Shown: positions 23,877-34,030, counted from the stretch's first letter. The stretch: 64,000 nucleotides of DNA from DATBVX01 sp963705495 (GCA_963705495.1 CAVPJQ010000010.1:71887-135886); one strand, 5' to 3'. Program-made: numbers and translations. The notes: generated by a model from the sequence alone, not told the origin.

Positions 23877-26738
23877 ATGTTTGCGATTGACTACAAGGAT
23901 CTGGGCACACCGCCAGCCGAGAACGGCAAGCCGGTCGAACTCGAGGTCGATGGCGTCGTGGTGACCGTTCCCGAGGGGACTTCGGTCATGCGCGCCGCGA
24001 TGTTGGCCGGCGTCCAGGTTCCGAAGCTGTGCGCGACCGACACGCTGAAGGCGTTCGGTTCCTGCCGCCTGTGCCTGGTGGAGATCGAGGGCCGACGCGG
24101 ATACCCGGCCTCGTGTACGACCACAGTCGCGCCGGGCATGAAGATCCATACGCAGTCGGAAAAGCTGACCCAGCTGCGCAAGAACGTCATCGAGCTCTAT
24201 GTCTCCGAGCATCCGCTCGATTGCGAGACCTGTCCGGCCACCGGCCACTGCGAGCTCGAGGACATGGCCGAGGCCGTCGGCGTCACCGATTCGCGCTACA
24301 CGCCGCGAGGCGTGCCGCGACCGGCGGCCGCCAAGGACGTTAGCAATCCGTATTTCACTTTCGACCCTGACCTCTGCATCGTCTGCTCGCGCTGCGTGCG
24401 GGCGTGCGACGAAGTGCAGGGTACTTTCGCGCTCACCATCGAGAATCGCGGCTTCGACTCGCGTGTTTCGGCCAGTCAGCACGAGCCGTTCATGGACTCG
24501 GAGTGCGTGTCCTGCGGAGCGTGCGTCGAGTCCTGCCCAACGGGCGCGTTGTTCGAAAAGTCGCTGGCGGTACTCGGTCAGGCGGAACGCGCCGTCAAGA
24601 CGACTTGCGGCTATTGCGGCGTAGGTTGCTCGTTCAGTGCGGAATTGCGCGGCACTGGATCAGAGGTAGAAGTGGTGCGCATGGCGCCGGACCGCGATGG
24701 GCACGCCAACGAGGGGCACGCGTGCGTCAAAGGTCGGTTCGCGTATGGCTACACGACGCACCCGGATCGCGTCACGCAGCCCCTGGTACGAGCGCGGATC
24801 ACCGATCCGTGGGTCGCGACCACCTGGGATGAAGCGATCGCTCATGCGGCACGCGAATTCAAGCGCATCCAGGCGAAGTATGGGCGCGACTCAGTGGGAG
24901 GCATCACTTCTTCGCGCTGCACGAACGAGGAAACCTTCCTGGTGCAGAAGCTGGTGCGCGCGGCTTTCGGCAACAACAACGTCGACACCTGCGCGCGTGT
25001 GTGTCATTCGCCCACCGGTTATGGCCTCAAGCACACCCTGGGCGAATCCGCGGGCACGCAGGCCTTCACCTCGGTGGAGAAGGCCGATGTGGTGATGGTC
25101 ATCGGTGCAAATCCGGCCGAGGCGCATCCCGTCTTCGCATCGCGCATGAAACAGCGCCTGCGCCAGGGCGCAAAGCTGATCGTAGTCGATCCACGCACCA
25201 CCTCCACCGTGCACGCGCCGCACATCGACGCGGAGTACCACCTGCAGCTGCGCCCCGGCACGAACGTCGGGGTGATCAACTCGCTCGCGCACGTAATCGT
25301 GACCGAGGGTCTCACCAAGGAGGACTACATCGCGGAGCGCTGCGAGCCGCAGGCCTACCAGGCCTGGAAGAAGTTCGTTTCGGAGCCGCGCAACTCACCC
25401 GAGGCGATGGAACGCATCACCGGGGTTGCGGCAGCAACCGTGCGAGCCGCGGCGCGCCTGTATGGGAAAGCCGCCAACGGTGCGATCTATTACGGCCTCG
25501 GGGTCACCGAGCACAGCCAGGGCACGACCATGGTCATGGGTATCGCGAACCTGGCGATGGCGACCGGCAATCTCGGCCGCGAGGGCGTGGGCGTGAATCC
25601 GTTGCGCGGTCAGAACAACGTGCAGGGTGCCTGCGACATGGGGTCCTTCCCGCACGAGTTCAGCGGCTACCGGCACGTTTCGGATGCCAAGACACGCCAG
25701 CTTTTCGAGTCGGCGTGGGGCGTGCCTCTGCTGGCCGAGCCCGGCCTGCGCATTCCGAACATGTTCGAGGCGGCGCTCGATGGCAGCTTCAAAGGCATGT
25801 ACGTGGAAGGCGAGGATTTCGCGCAGTCCGATCCCAATACCCTGCACATTGCCGCGGCGATGCGTGAGATGGAATGCGTCGTGGTGCAGGACCTGTTCCT
25901 CAACGAGACCGCGCGCTTCGCGCACGTCTTCCTGCCGGGTTCCTCGTTCGTGGAGAAGAACGGCACCTTTACCAATGCGGAGCGCCGCATTTCGCGTGTG
26001 CGCAAGGTCGTCGAGCCTCTCGCGGGGTTCGAGGACTGGCAGATCACGATGATGCTCTCGAATGCGCTCGGCTATCCGATGCATTACAACCATCCGTCGG
26101 AGATCATGGCGGAGATTGCAGCGCTCACTCCGACCTTCACCGGTGTGACGTACGAGAAACTCGATCGGCTCGGCAGCATCCAGTGGCCGTGCAATGACGC
26201 CGCCCCCGAGGGCACGACGACGATGCACATCGGCCAATTCGTGCGCGGCAAGGGCAAGTTCTACGTGACCGAGTACGTGCCCACGAGCGAGCGCACCACC
26301 GACCGGTATCCCTTGATCCTGACCACGGGCCGCGTGCTCGCGCACTACAACGTTGGCGTGCAGACACGTCGCACCGCCAATTCAGAGTTCCACCCGGAGG
26401 ACTTCCTCGAGATTCATCCGCACGATGCCGAAACCCGCGGCCTCAACGATGGGGACTGGGCGGGAATCTCGAGCCGCGCCGGCGAAACCGTAATGCGCGT
26501 GAGGGTGACAGATCGCGTCGAGACCGGTGTGGTGTACACGACGTTCCATTTCCCGGAATCGGGTGCCAACGTCGTCACCACCGAGAATTCCGACTGGGCG
26601 ACCAACTGTCCCGAGTACAAGGTTACGGCTGTGCAGGTCGTGCGCGTGAGTCCCGGTGAGGCCTGGACTGCGCGGACGCGGCGCGAGCGCACTGAAAGAA
26701 TCAGCAGGCCCCGGGACCGGGAATCGGCGCGAGCCTGA
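23877..26738 (+). CDS. fdsA: NAD-dependent formate dehydrogenase, catalytic alpha subunit
   Basis: A 953-residue molybdenum bis-MGD enzyme that oxidises formate to CO2. The N-terminal NuoG-like part has a [2Fe-2S] site (CATDTLKAFGSCRLC) and an HxxxCxxC cluster (HPLDCETCPATGHC), followed by ferredoxin-type [4Fe-4S] motifs (CIVCSRCVRAC, CVSCGACVESC) and CGYCGVGC. The molybdenum ligand is Cys, C376-H377 in CARVCHSPTGYGL, not selenocysteine. ATG 23877 is preceded by GAGGAGAA and gives the usual length. The enzyme probably recycles C1 units from the catabolic region upstream as NADH. Confidence 0.95.
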   Translation: MFAIDYKDLGTPPAENGKPVELEVDGVVVTVPEGTSVMRAAMLAGVQVPKLCATDTLKAFGSCRLCLVEIEGRRGYPASCTTTVAPGMKIHTQSEKLTQLRKNVIELYVSEHPLDCETCPATGHCELEDMAEAVGVTDSRYTPRGVPRPAAAKDVSNPYFTFDPDLCIVCSRCVRACDEVQGTFALTIENRGFDSRVSASQHEPFMDSECVSCGACVESCPTGALFEKSLAVLGQAERAVKTTCGYCGVGCSFSAELRGTGSEVEVVRMAPDRDGHANEGHACVKGRFAYGYTTHPDRVTQPLVRARITDPWVATTWDEAIAHAAREFKRIQAKYGRDSVGGITSSRCTNEETFLVQKLVRAAFGNNNVDTCARVCHSPTGYGLKHTLGESAGTQAFTSVEKADVVMVIGANPAEAHPVFASRMKQRLRQGAKLIVVDPRTTSTVHAPHIDAEYHLQLRPGTNVGVINSLAHVIVTEGLTKEDYIAERCEPQAYQAWKKFVSEPRNSPEAMERITGVAAATVRAAARLYGKAANGAIYYGLGVTEHSQGTTMVMGIANLAMATGNLGREGVGVNPLRGQNNVQGACDMGSFPHEFSGYRHVSDAKTRQLFESAWGVPLLAEPGLRIPNMFEAALDGSFKGMYVEGEDFAQSDPNTLHIAAAMREMECVVVQDLFLNETARFAHVFLPGSSFVEKNGTFTNAERRISRVRKVVEPLAGFEDWQITMMLSNALGYPMHYNHPSEIMAEIAALTPTFTGVTYEKLDRLGSIQWPCNDAAPEGTTTMHIGQFVRGKGKFYVTEYVPTSERTTDRYPLILTTGRVLAHYNVGVQTRRTANSEFHPEDFLEIHPHDAETRGLNDGDWAGISSRAGETVMRVRVTDRVETGVVYTTFHFPESGANVVTTENSDWATNCPEYKVTAVQVVRVSPGEAWTARTRRERTERISRPRDRESARA

Positions 26739-26765
26739 GGCCCGCCAATCGCAACGGCCAAAGAC

Positions 26766-27611
26766 ATGGCGAGTCGCGATCCGGCGCAGCCCGACAAGAA
26801 GGTCGCGGCTGACGCCGCACATGCGAGCGTTCAACTCGCGGTCGAACGCTGGGCGAAGGGGCAGCAGAGCCGTGCGCTGGACGAAGTCGCCGAGGAATTC
26901 CCCATCGCGCTCGTGTACCACGCGGTTCCGCATGTGGTCATGCTGGCGACACCTGCCGACCTTGAAGACTATGCCGTCGGGTTCACCTTGAGTGAGGGGT
27001 TGGTTGCGAAGCCCGATGAAATTCGCTCTGTCGAGGTCCAAGCCGGACCTCACGCCATCGACGTCCGTATCTCGATCGCCTGGGAGCGTTTCTCGGCGCT
27101 ACTGCAACAGCGGCGCAACCTGACAGGTAGAACTGGCTGCGGTCTGTGCGGCGCGGAGACAGTCGAGCAGGCGATCCGCACTCCGGCGTCGCTGACAGGC
27201 GGAGTCAAGGTGTCGAGCGCGGATCTGCACGCCGCCCTGAAGGAGCTTGCATCGCTGCAACCACTGAACGCGCGCACCGGCAGCGTGCATGCGGCGGCCT
27301 GGGTACTGCTAGGTCATGGGATTCGCCACGTGCGTGAAGATGTCGGCCGACACAATGCGCTCGATAAGGTGATCGGTGCAGTGATTCGCGGCGGCGAAGA
27401 CCCCGCGCACGGATATCTGCTGATTACGAGTCGCGCGAGCTATGAGATGGTATTGAAGAGCGCAACGGTCGGCGTGACGTTCCTCGCAGCAATTTCGGCG
27501 CCGACCTCGCTTGCTGTCGATCTAGCGCAACGCTGCGGCCAGACGCTGGTGGGCTTTGCACGCCCGGAGCAGCATGTCATCTACGCGAATGCCGAGCGCC
27601 TGACGCCATGA
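26766..27611 (+). CDS. fdhD: Formate dehydrogenase accessory sulfurtransferase FdhD (FdsC)
   Basis: A 281-residue accessory protein that transfers sulfur from IscS to the molybdenum cofactor before it is inserted into FdsA. The sulfur-carrying cysteines are C125 and C128 in GCGLCG. EDVGRHNALDKVIG is the other family signature, and ISRAS-like ITSRASYEMVLK closes the cofactor site. It follows fdsA by 27 bases and overlaps fdsD (ATGA), the usual fdsGBACD order. Confidence 0.93.
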   Translation: MASRDPAQPDKKVAADAAHASVQLAVERWAKGQQSRALDEVAEEFPIALVYHAVPHVVMLATPADLEDYAVGFTLSEGLVAKPDEIRSVEVQAGPHAIDVRISIAWERFSALLQQRRNLTGRTGCGLCGAETVEQAIRTPASLTGGVKVSSADLHAALKELASLQPLNARTGSVHAAAWVLLGHGIRHVREDVGRHNALDKVIGAVIRGGEDPAHGYLLITSRASYEMVLKSATVGVTFLAAISAPTSLAVDLAQRCGQTLVGFARPEQHVIYANAERLTP

Positions 27612-27838
27612 ACCCGGAACACCTCGTGACGATGGCCAACGAGATCGGCGCGTTCTTTGCCGCGACGCCGGACCGCGAGCAGGTGGCGCGCGATATCGCG
27701 AATCACCTCAAGCGCTACTGGGACCCGCGCATGCGCCGCCAGATCGTGGCCCAGTACCGCGAGGGTGCCGAAGGGTTCAACGACGACGTCCGTCAAGCCG
27801 TTGCCCTGCTGGCCGACGAGAAGCCGCCCGCAGGCTGA
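27608..27838 (+). CDS. fdsD: Formate dehydrogenase delta subunit
   Basis: A 76-residue FdsD protein beginning MNPEHLVTMANEIGAFF with the conserved HLKRYWDPRMRRQI block. FdsD is required for an active FDH complex in other bacteria, probably in assembly. It starts inside the fdhD stop codon and ends the operon; the next gene is convergent, only seven bases away. Confidence 0.92.
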   Translation: MNPEHLVTMANEIGAFFAATPDREQVARDIANHLKRYWDPRMRRQIVAQYREGAEGFNDDVRQAVALLADEKPPAG

Positions 27839-27845
27839 TCGGGCC

Positions 27846-28202
27846 CTATTTCAGCGCCGGCGCGGCGTTGGGCGAGAACACTTCCACCGCAAGGCTGAAA
27901 GTCCGTTGGTCGGAGGGCTGAAGCGCTCCAACGCCGACGACGCGGCGCGTCAGCTCCTCGCCACGATCATCCCGGATCGTCAGCACCACCGAGTACTCCG
28001 AGGCCGCGCCGGTGGCAGGATGCCGGATAGTGCCTTCGACGCGCAGGGGCGTCGATGTGCGCAACGACCTCTTCTGCGCTTCCGCACCGAAGCGCAAATG
28101 GTGGTCACACGCCGGACAGACGACCGCACTCTCGAGAATCGTCGCCTTGCAATGCGGACAGGTGCGCGTCTGGCCCGGCAGAAGCGAGCGCACATTGCTC
28201 AT
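27846..28202 (-). CDS. Small zinc-ribbon protein
   Basis: A 118-residue protein with an N-terminal zinc ribbon (CPHCKATILESAVVCPAC) and a C-terminal beta-rich domain of about 70 residues (EYSVVLTIRDDRGEELTRRVVG) with no recognised function. Its start overlaps the stop of the bactofilin gene by four bases on the same strand, so it likely works with the bactofilin in cell-envelope or cytoskeletal organisation; that link is inference from coupling. Confidence 0.75.
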   Translation of the reverse strand: MSNVRSLLPGQTRTCPHCKATILESAVVCPACDHHLRFGAEAQKRSLRTSTPLRVEGTIRHPATGAASEYSVVLTIRDDRGEELTRRVVGVGALQPSDQRTFSLAVEVFSPNAAPALK

Positions 28203-28723
28203 GAAGTGCTGCCGTCACCCTTCGCGAGACTGAAAGTGCGTGCCGGGGTCTGTTCCGTCCAGCCGAACTCGACCTGGCCGCGCATGCGCGAACCGGCGGC
28301 CACGATGAGCGATCCCGCTTTGACATCGCCCGCGAGTATGCCGGTCTCAAGCAGCTCGACTCGGGTAGCCCCTTCGATATTGCCGTGCAGTTCGCCACCG
28401 ATGGTGACGTTCTGAGCGCGAACCTGTCCGGTGAGATGAGCTCCCGCATCGATGGTCAGGTTGCCCTGCACACTGACATCACCCTTGAAGCGGCCAGCAA
28501 TCCGTACATGTCCGCTGCCCTCGATCTTGCCTTCGATCGTGAGATCCGCGGCAATCACAGACTCCTTCGGTTCGGCCCCGGCACGCGGCTGCTCGCGGCC
28601 TCGACGCGACTCAGTGCTCAAGGGCACGGCGGCGGGCTTTTCGGAGTCACGCGCTGAAGGTTCGCGAGACGTAACCGGCGTGGGGCCGGAGGTGGTTGAA
28701 GACTGTTCCTTCCAAAGCGCCAT
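28199..28723 (-). CDS. Bactofilin
   Basis: A 174-residue bactofilin (DUF583). The central ~100 residues form a right-handed beta-helix of short repeats (IAADLTIEGKIEGSGHVRIAG, GNLTIDAGAHLTGQVRAQNV, GNIEGATRVELLETGILAGDV). The N-terminal ~60 residues are disordered and Ser/Pro/Glu-rich. Bactofilins self-polymerise into membrane-linked filaments that position wall-modifying enzymes. ATG 28723 is chosen because the conserved repeats begin after a short tail; longer upstream reading has no support. It is coupled to the zinc-ribbon gene. Confidence 0.85.
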   Translation of the reverse strand: MALWKEQSSTTSGPTPVTSREPSARDSEKPAAVPLSTESRRGREQPRAGAEPKESVIAADLTIEGKIEGSGHVRIAGRFKGDVSVQGNLTIDAGAHLTGQVRAQNVTIGGELHGNIEGATRVELLETGILAGDVKAGSLIVAAGSRMRGQVEFGWTEQTPARTFSLAKGDGSTS

Positions 28724-28933
28724 GACTGAATCCTCCCCATGAACAATGAGCGACAGAGGCTTGATGGTAAACCGCTTGGAGGGTTGGGCGCAGCCCGAAT
28801 TTCCCCTATACCGGGCCCGGGGGCACTCCTGGGCGGCCCGCGAGGGTCGTTCAGGTCCGTCCTGGCGCATATAAAGAAGAGTCGGAGGGGTCGATAGGGC
28901 TTCAGGCGGTGCTGCATGCACTCTTCATGCCCG

Positions 28934-28962
28934 TTGACACAATCTAAGCCCGAAATCAGAAT
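28934..28962 (+). promoter_or_regulatory. Sigma-70 promoter of the tRNA-tuf operon
   Basis: TTGACA (28934-28939) and CAGAAT (28957-28962) are separated by 17 bases, ending 18 bases before tRNA-Tyr. The perfect -35 and GC-rich start region suit a growth-rate-controlled stable RNA promoter. Confidence 0.65.
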
Positions 28963-28980
28963 ACGCGGCTCGTTTTTCGC

Positions 28981-29066
28981 GGAGGGGTACCCAAGCGGCC
29001 AACGGGAGCAGACTGTAAATCTGCCGGCTCATGCCTTCGTAGGTTCGAATCCTACCCCCTCCACCA
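28981..29066 (+). tRNA. tRNA-Tyr (GTA)
   Basis: An 86-base class II tRNA with a long variable arm. The acceptor GGAGGGG pairs with CCCCTCC, the anticodon is GTA in CTGTAAA, the T-loop is TTCGAAT, and the CCA end is encoded. It is the first gene of the tRNA-Tyr, Gly, Thr, tuf cluster typical of beta- and gammaproteobacteria. Confidence 0.97.
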
Positions 29067-29127
29067 GCCGAGTGGTGCGGGAGGCGAAAGCCGGCAGCGG
29101 ATCGGGTGATTGGGTGAGAGCTGCGCT

Positions 29128-29201
<74 letters not shown>

Positions 29202-29242
29202 ATTCAGTCTGAGAGCGTGGGGCCCTGACGAGCGAGTCCCAC

Positions 29243-29318
29243 GCCCACGTAGCTCAGTCGGTAGAGCACGTCCTTGGTAAGGACGAGGTCACCGGTTCGA
29301 TTCCGGTCGTGGGCTCCA
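29243..29318 (+). tRNA. tRNA-Thr (GGT)
   Basis: A 76-base tRNA with acceptor GCCCACG/CGTGGGC, anticodon GGT in TTGGTAA, T-loop TTCGATT and an encoded CCA. It lies 129 bases before tuf, from which it is probably processed. Confidence 0.97.
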
Positions 29319-29447
29319 AGAAGGCGGCCTCGGGCATCGGCCTCAGGCCTCGAGTTCGGGAAGGTAAGCGATTCGGTTTTCTTGCCTGGGGTGTGAGGCC
29401 CCGGGCCTATGGCCTGCTCCAAACATTACAGCGCAGAGGATTACTTC

Positions 29448-30638
<1,191 letters not shown>

Positions 30639-30647
30639 TTTTTCCGC

Positions 30648-30723
30648 AGGCCAGTAGCTCAATTGGCAGAGCGGCGGTCTCCAAAACCGCAGGTTGGGGG
30701 TTCGATTCCCTCCTGGCCTGCCA
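30648..30723 (+). tRNA. tRNA-Trp (CCA)
   Basis: A 76-base tRNA with acceptor AGGCCAG/CTGGCCT, anticodon CCA in CTCCAAA, T-loop TTCGATT and an encoded CCA. It sits between tuf and secE, as in other gammaproteobacteria. Confidence 0.97.
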
Positions 30724-30742
30724 TACGCGCGATTCTCATTAC

Positions 30743-31120
30743 ATGACAGAACAAGTAGAAACAGAGCCGGGTGCCCTCGACGTCGCCAAGCTTGCGCTGG
30801 GGATCGTCGTGGTGGTGGCCGGTCTTGGGGCGTTCTACTACTTCAGCGACCAGTCACCGGCGATTCGCTGGCTGGCCGTACTCGTGGGGCTGGGGATCGG
30901 TGCCGCGATCGCCCTGCAGTCGCACTTTGGCCGCCGCTTCTGGCAGTTCGTCCAGTCGGCGCGCGTCGAGCTGCGCAAGGTGGTCTGGCCGAACCGGCAG
31001 GAAACGGTGCAGACCACGATCGTGGTGTTCGTGTTCGTGATCGTGTCGGGAGTGTTCTTCTGGCTGCTCGACATCCTGCTCGGGTGGATCACGAAGCAGC
31101 TCACGGGACAGGGGAGTTGA
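30743..31120 (+). CDS. secE: Preprotein translocase subunit SecE
   Basis: A 125-residue inner-membrane subunit of the SecYEG channel. It has three predicted membrane segments (LALGIVVVVAGLGAFYYF; LAVLVGLGIGAAIAL; TIVVFVFVIVSGVFFWLL), the long form typical of gammaproteobacteria. The conserved cytoplasmic amphipathic part is ARVELRKVVWPNRQE, which clamps SecY. The stop overlaps the nusG start by one base. Confidence 0.95.
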   Translation: MTEQVETEPGALDVAKLALGIVVVVAGLGAFYYFSDQSPAIRWLAVLVGLGIGAAIALQSHFGRRFWQFVQSARVELRKVVWPNRQETVQTTIVVFVFVIVSGVFFWLLDILLGWITKQLTGQGS

Positions 31121-31656
31121 TGATGTCGTTGCGCTGGTACGTGGTGCACGCGTACTCGAATTTCGAGCACAAGGTGGCCGAGTCGCTCAAGGAGCGCATC
31201 AAGCGCCATGGGCTGGACGAGAAGTTCGGCGAGATCCTGGTGCCCACCGAGGAAGTGGTCGAAATGCGCGACGGGCAGAAGCGCAAGAGCGACCGCAAGT
31301 TCTTCCCCGGTTACGTGCTGGTGCAGATGGAGATGGACGAGGACACCTGGCACCTGGTTAAGGAAGTGCCGAAGGTGCTCGGTTTCATCGGCGGCACGAG
31401 CGACAAGCCGGCGCCGATCACCGACAAGGAAGCGATGTCGATCCTGCGCCGCGTGGAAGAGGGCGTGGATAAGCCGCGGCCGAAGGTGCTGTTCGAACCG
31501 GGCGAAGTGGTGCGCGTGACCGACGGTCCGTTCAACGACTTCAATGGCGTGGTCGAGTCGGTGAACTACGAAAAGAACCGCCTGCAGGTGGCGGTGCAGA
31601 TCCTCGGTCGCTCGACGCCGGTGGAGCTGGATTTCAGTCAGGTCGAAAAGGCGTAA
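31120..31656 (+). CDS. nusG: Transcription termination/antitermination factor NusG
   Basis: A 177-178-residue factor that binds the RNA polymerase clamp through its NGN domain (LRWYVVHAYSNFEHKVAESL; FFPGYVLVQMEMDE) and Rho or ribosomal S10 through its KOW domain (GEVVRVTDGPFNDFNGVVE). Two adjacent ATG codons (31120, 31123) are possible starts; the second matches most NusG proteins. It is translationally coupled to secE. Confidence 0.96.
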   Translation: MMSLRWYVVHAYSNFEHKVAESLKERIKRHGLDEKFGEILVPTEEVVEMRDGQKRKSDRKFFPGYVLVQMEMDEDTWHLVKEVPKVLGFIGGTSDKPAPITDKEAMSILRRVEEGVDKPRPKVLFEPGEVVRVTDGPFNDFNGVVESVNYEKNRLQVAVQILGRSTPVELDFSQVEKA

Positions 31657-31696
31657 CGGGGAGCCTCACGGCGCTCGGACCCGCAACAGGTGAAAC

Positions 31697-32128
31697 ATGG
31701 CTAAGAAAGTTCAGGGTTACATCAAGCTGCAGATTCCTGCAGGGCAGGCGAATCCCAGCCCGCCCGTGGGACCCGCGCTCGGCCAGCAGGGCGTGAACAT
31801 CATGGAGTTCTGCAAGGCGTTCAACGCGCAGACCCAGAAGATGGAAAAGGGCCTGCCGATCCCGGTGGTGATCACGGTGTACAGCGATCGCAGCTTCACC
31901 TTCATCCTCAAGACGCCGCCGGCTTCGGTCCTGCTGCGCAAGGCGCTGGGGATTGAAAAAGGGAGCGGCACACCCAATACGGCGAAAGTCGGCAAAGTCA
32001 CCCGCAAGCAGCTCGAAGAGATCGCCAAGCTCAAGATGCCAGACCTCACCGCAGCGGACCTGGACGCGGCGGTGCGCACCATCGCGGGCAGCGCCCGCAG
32101 CTCAGGCATCGATGTGGAGGGGGTCTGA
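31697..32128 (+). CDS. rplK: 50S ribosomal protein L11
   Basis: A 143-residue protein of the GTPase-associated centre, binding 23S rRNA near L10/L12 and needed for RelA activation. The N-terminal domain has the Pro-rich PAGQANPSPPVGPALGQQG and the C-terminal rRNA-binding domain ends with GSARSSGIDVEGV. Length matches E. coli (142). It starts 40 bases after nusG and is followed one base later by rplA. Confidence 0.97.
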   Translation: MAKKVQGYIKLQIPAGQANPSPPVGPALGQQGVNIMEFCKAFNAQTQKMEKGLPIPVVITVYSDRSFTFILKTPPASVLLRKALGIEKGSGTPNTAKVGKVTRKQLEEIAKLKMPDLTAADLDAAVRTIAGSARSSGIDVEGV

Positions 32129-32129
32129 C

Positions 32130-32825
32130 ATGCCAGCCGCAGCCAAGCGTATTCAGGCCTGGAAGGCAAAGCTCGTTCCGGGCAAACAGTATTCGATCGA
32201 CGAAGCAATCGCGCTGGTCCAGGAGTTCGCCAAGGCGAAGTTTGCCGAATCCGTGGACGCGGCAGTGAATCTCGGTATCGATGCCAGCAAGTCGGATCAA
32301 CAGGTTCGTGGGTCGACGGTGATGCCGCACGGTATCGGCAAGAGCGTTCGCGTGGCGGTGTTCACCGGCGGCAAGAACGCTGACGCTGCACGTGAGGCAG
32401 GCGCGGATATCGTCGGCCTGGAGGATCTCGCCGCCAAAGTGAAGGCTGGCGAGCTCAATTTCGACGTCGTGATCGCGAGCCCGGATGCCATGCGCGTCGT
32501 TGGCCAGCTGGGCCAGATTCTTGGGCCCCGCGGCCTGATGCCGAATCCGAAAGTCGGGACGGTGACGCCGGACGTCGCCGGCGCGGTCAAGAACGCGAAG
32601 GCTGGCCAGGTGCGTTATCGCGTCGACAAGGCCGGGATTGTTCACTGCGCGATCGGCAAGGCGAGTTTCGAGCCGCAGAAGTTGAAGGAGAACCTGGTCG
32701 CGCTGCTGCACGATCTGCAGAAGCACAAGCCTTCGACCTCGAAGGGCGTGTATCTCAAGAAACTCACCGTGTCCTCGACGATGGGGCCTGGTGTGTCTGT
32801 TGATCAGGCGAGTTTGAATCTTTAA
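32130..32825 (+). CDS. rplA: 50S ribosomal protein L1
   Basis: A 231-residue L1-stalk protein that binds 23S rRNA and helps release deacylated tRNA. GPRGLMPNPKVGTVT is the family signature. In E. coli L1 also represses the L11 operon by binding its mRNA. ATG 32130 lies one base after the rplK stop, and a structured leader separates it from rplJ. Confidence 0.97.
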   Translation: MPAAAKRIQAWKAKLVPGKQYSIDEAIALVQEFAKAKFAESVDAAVNLGIDASKSDQQVRGSTVMPHGIGKSVRVAVFTGGKNADAAREAGADIVGLEDLAAKVKAGELNFDVVIASPDAMRVVGQLGQILGPRGLMPNPKVGTVTPDVAGAVKNAKAGQVRYRVDKAGIVHCAIGKASFEPQKLKENLVALLHDLQKHKPSTSKGVYLKKLTVSSTMGPGVSVDQASLNL

Positions 32826-32867
32826 GACGATTGATGGAAAGCCGGCGCCGTGAGGCGCTGGTGCTGT

Positions 32868-32935
32868 CGAAGACCGCAGGCGGGTCTAACGGACCCTTAA
32901 TGACGAGAACCTGCGCAGATGGTGTTACCCGAATC
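32868..32935 (+). ncRNA. L10 leader (autoregulatory mRNA structure before rplJ)
   Basis: The rplA-rplJ gap holds a compact structure: CGCAGG (32875-32880) pairs with CCTGCG (32910-32915) and encloses the perfect hairpin GGGTC-TAACG-GACCC (32882-32896), followed by CAGATGGTG. This matches the proteobacterial L10 leader, where the L10-L12 complex binds and represses rplJL translation. Confidence 0.78.
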
Positions 32936-33025
32936 AGTGTTCACTGGTGAAGGTCGCCATCCAGAAAGGGCGGGCGCACAGGGAAGAGTGTCCGGTGGTG
33001 GTAGATCTTCAAGCAGGAGTAGCAC

Positions 33026-33559
33026 ATGCCGATGAACCTTGAAGACAAGAAAGCTCTCGTTGCCGAAGTGAATGCGGTGGCGGCGAAGGCGCTGTCGGTG
33101 GTGGGCGCGGAGAACCGCGGCCTCACGGTGGCGCAGATGACCGAGCTGCGCGCGAAAGCGCGTGCGCAAGGCGTCTTCATGCGTGTGGTCAAGAACACGC
33201 TGGCTCGCAAGGCCGTCGCGGGCACGCCGTACGAGTGCATCAGCCCGGCCCTCAAAGGCCCGCTGGTGCTCGCGTTCTCCAACGACGATCCGGGCGCTGC
33301 CGCCCGTGTCGTCAAGGCGTTCACCAAGGATCACGAGAAGCTGGTGACGACGCTCGTTTCGCTGGGCGGACAGCTGCTGGGACCGAAGGACATCGAAAAG
33401 GTCGCCAGCCTGCCGACTCGCGAGCAGGCGCTTGCCAGGTTGATGGGCCTCATGAAGGCGCCCATCTCGAAGTTCGTGCGCACGCTGGCCGAGCCACAGG
33501 CGAAGCTGGTGCGGACCATTGCTGCCATTCGCGATCAGAAGCAGGCGGCGGCGGGTTGA
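33026..33559 (+). CDS. rplJ: 50S ribosomal protein L10
   Basis: A 177-residue stalk-base protein. The N-terminal domain binds 23S rRNA and the C-terminal helix (SKFVRTLAEPQAKLVRTIAAI) binds L7/L12 dimers. It represses its own synthesis through the leader just upstream. CAGGAG at 33012-33017 serves as the ribosome site. It is slightly longer than the E. coli protein (165). Confidence 0.96.
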   Translation: MPMNLEDKKALVAEVNAVAAKALSVVGAENRGLTVAQMTELRAKARAQGVFMRVVKNTLARKAVAGTPYECISPALKGPLVLAFSNDDPGAAARVVKAFTKDHEKLVTTLVSLGGQLLGPKDIEKVASLPTREQALARLMGLMKAPISKFVRTLAEPQAKLVRTIAAIRDQKQAAAG

Positions 33560-33607
33560 GCGCGCAGCGTATCGGGTAACTCAGAAGCAATTTTTCCGGA
33601 GACCAAA

Positions 33608-33991
33608 ATGGCTGTCAGTAAAGAAGATATTCTCGACGCAATCTCCAAGATGAGCGTCATGGAAGTGGTCGAGCTCATCTCCGACATGGAGAAGAAGTTC
33701 GGCGTCACTGCCGCCGCCCCCGTTGCGGTGGCCGCCGCCGCCGGCGGTGCCGGCGCCGCCGCTCCCGCCGCCGAGGAGCAGACCGAGTTCACGGTGACCA
33801 TGAGTGAGTTTGGCGCCAATAAGGTGGGCGTCATCAAGGTCATTCGCGAGATCACCGGTCTCGGCCTCAAGGAAGCGAAGGACCTCGTCGAGGGCGTGCC
33901 CTCGACCGTCAAGGAAGGCGTGTCCAAGGCGGACGCGGAAACCATCAAGAAGAAGCTCGAAGACGCCGGCGCCAAAGTTGCCATCAAGTAA
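33608..33991 (+). CDS. rplL: 50S ribosomal protein L7/L12
   Basis: A 127-residue stalk protein that recruits translation GTPases. It has an N-terminal dimerisation domain, an Ala/Gly-rich hinge (AAAPVAVAAAAGGAGAAAPAAE) and the conserved C-terminal factor-binding domain (KVGVIKVIREITGLGLKEAKDLVEG). It is present in several copies per ribosome on L10. Confidence 0.97.
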   Translation: MAVSKEDILDAISKMSVMEVVELISDMEKKFGVTAAAPVAVAAAAGGAGAAAPAAEEQTEFTVTMSEFGANKVGVIKVIREITGLGLKEAKDLVEGVPSTVKEGVSKADAETIKKKLEDAGAKVAIK

Positions 33992-34030
33992 GGATGGCGG
34001 CTTTCCACGGCGCGCATACGAGGCGGCTAG

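Noticed and set aside
24990..25010. Possible selenocysteine formate dehydrogenase.
   Set aside because: The molybdenum ligand codon is TGC (Cys) and there is no in-frame TGA in fdsA.
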